From: Methanofollis ethanolicus
Lineage (GTDB): Archaea > Halobacteriota > Methanomicrobia > Methanomicrobiales > Methanofollaceae
Assembly (NCBI RefSeq): GCF_001571385.1
Contig: NZ_BCNW01000001.1
Coordinates: 1,426,001-1,490,000 of the forward strand
Direction: 5' to 3'
DNA length: 64,000 nucleotides
Shown here: in pieces, positions 61,269-64,000 of the stretch
How the letters are laid out: each line of letters opens with the position of its first letter
Numbering within the stretch: position 1 is the first letter of the stretch
Translations under genes and position numbers: made by a program
The notes under the pieces: model-generated
Database searches by the model: none
The model's input: the letters and a program-made list of their open reading frames with translations, nothing else
What the model was told of the DNA's origin: nothing

Positions 61269-61915
61269 ACAAGCAGATCAGGAAGAGAGAAAAAATGAGT
61301 TCTGATACGTACGACGCGGTATCCCCGGTCATCGGCGTGATGCTGATGCTGGTGGTGACGATCATTATCGCCGCATTTGTATCGGTTTTTTCCGGGAATG
61401 CCTTTGGGAATACCGAGACCACCCCCTCAGCGGCGATGGACGTGAAACTGATATCCAATGGGGGAGCGGACAAGAACCAGTATGTCATGTTGATCGAGCA
61501 TCATGGCGGAAGCGGTATCCCCACATCCGACCTGCGGATTATCAGTTATTACACCCCTCCATCATCGACAAAAAAGACCATGCAGCGCGGCGAGGTGACG
61601 GCCTCGACAAAGGCTGTGAGCAATATGATCATCAATGGTGAGGCGATTTCCTCTGTGAAGATACCGTACCTGAACGATGTCTCGCGCGGTAAACCCGGAG
61701 AAGCGGGCACGAACTTCGGCGAGTACACGTTCTCCTCAGGCGACGTCATCAGTACCGGAGGTTCGGCAGGTACCACGACGGTGCTCGGCTTTGACGTCAC
61801 GACGCCGGAGAATTGTGCAATCTTCGGTTTTGGGAGAGGATCTGCTGTTGATGTCGAGATCATCCATCTCCCAAGCCAGAAGAGTCTTTACAGCGGCAGG
61901 GTGATTGTCCAATGA
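61265..61915 (+). CDS. Type IV pilin, type A (A2)
   Basis: 216 residues. Leader MNKQIRKREKMSSDTYD, helix AVSPVIGVMLMLVVTIIIAA. Head: VMLIEHHGGSGIPTSDLRII, SYYTPPS, VLGFDVTTPE, and the ending DVEIIHLPSQKSLYSGRVIV, matching type A but with Ser-Gly in place of Asp-Arg. A second start (MSSDTYD) within the leader is possible. ATGA overlaps on both sides. Confidence 0.86.
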   Translation: MNKQIRKREKMSSDTYDAVSPVIGVMLMLVVTIIIAAFVSVFSGNAFGNTETTPSAAMDVKLISNGGADKNQYVMLIEHHGGSGIPTSDLRIISYYTPPSSTKKTMQRGEVTASTKAVSNMIINGEAISSVKIPYLNDVSRGKPGEAGTNFGEYTFSSGDVISTGGSAGTTTVLGFDVTTPENCAIFGFGRGSAVDVEIIHLPSQKSLYSGRVIVQ

Positions 61916-62568
61916 TTGAAAAGTGCGTACATGATGGTGAAGCCGTATCTCCGGTCGTCGGCGTGATGCTGATGCTGGTAGTGACGATCATCATCGCCGC
62001 GATGGTGAGTGCATTTTCCGGCAATGTTGCGCAGGACCAGACGCTTGCACCCCAGGTTACTCTTTCTGCATCGTACATATGCAGCATTACGGATACGGAT
62101 AAGACGAATTCGGTTCCCGATCATCCTGCTTCCTTTAAGCCGAACAATGGGATCGAATTCCGTCTTTCGGGCGGGGATTCCTTTTCACTGCGGGATATTA
62201 CCGTCCAGTTGAAAAACGGGGACAGCGTGATTAACTTCGACATGAACACCCGACTCAACAGCACTGCTGCGGCAGTCGATACTTCGAAGATGGAACTGCT
62301 GAAAAATTCCTTCGGCAATGACACCTATTTCGCACGTCCGGGAAAAGGCGATGAACTGATCACCGTTGGTGACTCTTTCAGGATTGTCGCCGACAACTGT
62401 TACGACAACACGCTCTCCGCCGATACGACGAAGGGACGGTTCCTCACCTGGTCTCCCGAGGGTTCTGGCGGCACGTTCAAGGTACAGGCCAATGTGCCCT
62501 TTGATTACACGATCACCGACCAACTGAGCGGCAAGCCCATACAGAGGGGTACGCTCATCATACGGTGA
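61912..62568 (+). CDS. Type IV pilin, type B (B2)
   Basis: 218 residues. Leader MIEKCVHDGE, helix AVSPVVGVMLMLVVTIIIAA. Head: FRLSGGDSFSLRDITVQL, VGDSFRIVADN, YTITDQLSGKPIQRG. It is the most divergent B-type head, with two Cys (ICSIT and NCYDN) that could form a disulfide. Its ATG overlaps the A2 stop; 21 bp separate its stop from A3. Confidence 0.85.
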   Translation: MIEKCVHDGEAVSPVVGVMLMLVVTIIIAAMVSAFSGNVAQDQTLAPQVTLSASYICSITDTDKTNSVPDHPASFKPNNGIEFRLSGGDSFSLRDITVQLKNGDSVINFDMNTRLNSTAAAVDTSKMELLKNSFGNDTYFARPGKGDELITVGDSFRIVADNCYDNTLSADTTKGRFLTWSPEGSGGTFKVQANVPFDYTITDQLSGKPIQRGTLIIR

Positions 62569-62589
62569 GGCTACTTTCAGAATAGGTGA

Positions 62590-63318
62590 ATGACAATGTG
62601 CAGAGAGAGAATAAGCCCTGAAGCGGAGAGACCCTTCCTCTTTTTCATCGAAAGAGAGAGTGCGGTCTCTCCCGTGATCGGGGTCATGCTCATGCTTGTC
62701 GTGACGATCATCGTCGCCGCTCTTGTCAGCAGTTTCTCAGGTGGCCTGAGCGATTCGGCCGAACCGGCACCGACTACGGCATTCGACATCAGCATACGTG
62801 CCGGGGACGCAGTTGGGAACGGGGCGAAAACTAATGCGCCCGGCCCTGCCCCCGAATGCGTGGTGCTGACCATGGTCTCCGGAGATACGCTGAATTCCGC
62901 GGACCTCAAGATCATTACCACCTACACGGTCCCTGAGACCTATAACGGGGTTCCTCTGGCGAATGCGGGGAAGGTCATCAAGCACACGCTGGACGGTGCG
63001 ATCGGTCAGACCGACAAGTGGGATGAGAACTCGGATCCGTTTATTCCTCAGGTCAACGGGTATAATCTTGAAAGTGCTGGTTTAAGCTGCCTGACTCCCG
63101 GATATGGGATGGTTGGCAAAGGTAAGCCGTACTTCGGTACCTGCCTCTTCAAGGCAGGCGAACCGTACTGGTTCAAGGACCGTAATCCGTTCCTCGGCTT
63201 CGACGTGACCGATCGGACGGCATACGGGTTCCAGGAGGGGTCTGTCGTCCACGTGACGATCGTCCACACGCCAAGCGGTCAGACGGTGTATGATAGGGAT
63301 GTGGTGGCGACATGGTGA
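62590..63318 (+). CDS. Type IV pilin, type A (A3)
   Basis: 242 residues. Leader MTMCRERISPEAERPFLFFIERES is longer than usual; an internal start is unlikely. Helix AVSPVIGVMLMLVVTIIVAA. Head: LTMVSGDTLNSADLKI, TYTVPE, FLGFDVTDRTAYGFQEGS, IVHTPSGQTVYDRDVV, very close to A1 in order and ending. Its stop overlaps B3 as GTGA. Confidence 0.86.
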   Translation: MTMCRERISPEAERPFLFFIERESAVSPVIGVMLMLVVTIIVAALVSSFSGGLSDSAEPAPTTAFDISIRAGDAVGNGAKTNAPGPAPECVVLTMVSGDTLNSADLKIITTYTVPETYNGVPLANAGKVIKHTLDGAIGQTDKWDENSDPFIPQVNGYNLESAGLSCLTPGYGMVGKGKPYFGTCLFKAGEPYWFKDRNPFLGFDVTDRTAYGFQEGSVVHVTIVHTPSGQTVYDRDVVATW

Positions 63319-64000
63319 TACAGAAGATGCAGGAATGGGAACACGCAGTTTCTCCGGTCGTTGGGGTGATGCTGATGCTCGTCGTGACGATCATCATTGC
63401 GGCGGTCGTCAGTTCCTTTGCAACCGCTCTTACCGGCGATGTCGAGACGGGATCGGACGCACGGGTGGACCTGGTCGGAATATCTTCCGGAGGAGGTCAA
63501 CCAAGAACATTTGAGCAGATCGGGGTCGTCTTTAAGAATAGCGGCGGCGGCACCCTGGACCTTCGGAACCTGAAATTCTATATGACCGGTAGTACGGGCG
63601 CTCAGGGAGCGTTTACGCTGACTTATGATGACCCTGTCAGCCTCGAATATGTTGAGGGCAGCCCTTACCTGAAAGGATCATGGAGATCTCGTGTTACGCT
63701 TACCAAAAATGCAACCGGATACCGGATGCAGAAATTCGGCAGCGGCCTGACCCTTGAGGAACTGAAAGACCCGATCGTGGAGCCAGGGGAGAGGTTTATC
63801 ATCTACAGTGAATTTTACATGGCGCCTTCATATTCTCCTTCATCGCAACTCGGTTTCAAGGTTGATCGCGGGGACCCGGACGATCCCATCGATACCTGGG
63901 CAAGCGGTGCAATCGCTATCGATGGCGGCAGTGCATATACTCTCTCTGATCTCAAGACCGGCGTGGTGTACTCCTCCGGGTACCTGGAGCCTGAGCATAT
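63315..64000 (+). CDS. Type IV pilin, type B (B3), truncated by the window edge
   Basis: The frame starts at GTG 63315 (MIQKMQEWEH; ATG at 63327 is possible) and is still open at 64000, so only about 228 residues are seen. Helix AVSPVVGVMLMLVVTIIIAA. Head: IGVVFKNSGGGTLDLRNLKF, PGERFIIYSEFY, and YTLSDLKTGVVYSSGYL, the type B ending. The pilin series may continue beyond the window. Confidence 0.85.
   Translation, partial: MIQKMQEWEHAVSPVVGVMLMLVVTIIIAAVVSSFATALTGDVETGSDARVDLVGISSGGGQPRTFEQIGVVFKNSGGGTLDLRNLKFYMTGSTGAQGAFTLTYDDPVSLEYVEGSPYLKGSWRSRVTLTKNATGYRMQKFGSGLTLEELKDPIVEPGERFIIYSEFYMAPSYSPSSQLGFKVDRGDPDDPIDTWASGAIAIDGGSAYTLSDLKTGVVYSSGYLEPEH

Overview
The window looks like chromosome from a GC-rich methanogenic archaeon, most likely Methanomicrobiales (Methanofollis/Methanoculleus-like). 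That placement is inference. It rests on archaeal type IV pilins with the class-wide N-terminal domain, a DUF3821 surface protein with a PGF-type C-terminal sorting signal, a DUF2115 protein typical of methanogens, archaeal P-loop ATPases, and TATA-type promoters. No rRNA, tRNA, complete insertion sequence or prophage was seen.

Layout. 0-13.4 kb: a decayed PIN-domain gene, secreted lipoproteins (one with fifteen TEETMT repeats), a PemK-like protein, ketopantoate reductase, membrane proteins, an iron-sulfur flavoprotein, a universal stress protein, a Na,K-ATPase-like P-type pump and an aminotransferase. 13.5-26.7 kb: a complete type I-C CRISPR-Cas locus. A 68-repeat array (plus one degenerate unit) lies downstream of an AT-rich leader, then cas2-cas1-cas4-cas7-cas8c-cas5-cas3 read on the minus strand, and a small array of 8 partly decayed repeats lies in opposite orientation beyond cas3. 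26.8-31.6 kb: proline catabolism (P5C dehydrogenase, proline dehydrogenase) with glutamate dehydrogenase, CutA and an SRAP/YedK-type protein nearby. 31.6-39.9 kb: radical SAM, blue-copper lipoprotein, IMPACT-family, DUF2115, 5'-nucleotidase, a Usp-Usp-GNAT fusion, an HI0933-type flavoprotein and a SagB-type nitroreductase. 40.0-43.5 kb: a four-gene ABC importer operon of the iron/cobalamin type. 43.5-47.4 kb: a visibly AT-rich pair of overlapping ATPase genes, probably accessory. 47.7-49.8 kb: an MFS exporter and an HTH-PAS-like regulator.

49.8-64 kb: a type IV pilus region. A minus-strand operon encodes a DUF3821 surface protein, a transglutaminase-fold protein whose expected catalytic Cys is Ser, the assembly ATPase, the membrane platform and four pilin-like subunits. 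Diverging from it is a plus-strand series of at least six pilins that runs off the window. The plus-strand pilins alternate strictly between two sequence types (A-B-A-B-A-B), and the last two genes of the minus operon form another A-B pair. This paired, translationally coupled pilin organisation is the most interesting pattern I see.

Other highlights: two CRISPR spacers that differ only at synonymous positions of one encoded peptide; a second re-acquired protospacer; a ~350-400 bp intergenic repeat in two copies with matching terminal inverted repeats; and a tiny PPG-containing reading frame directly ahead of the proline-degradation genes.
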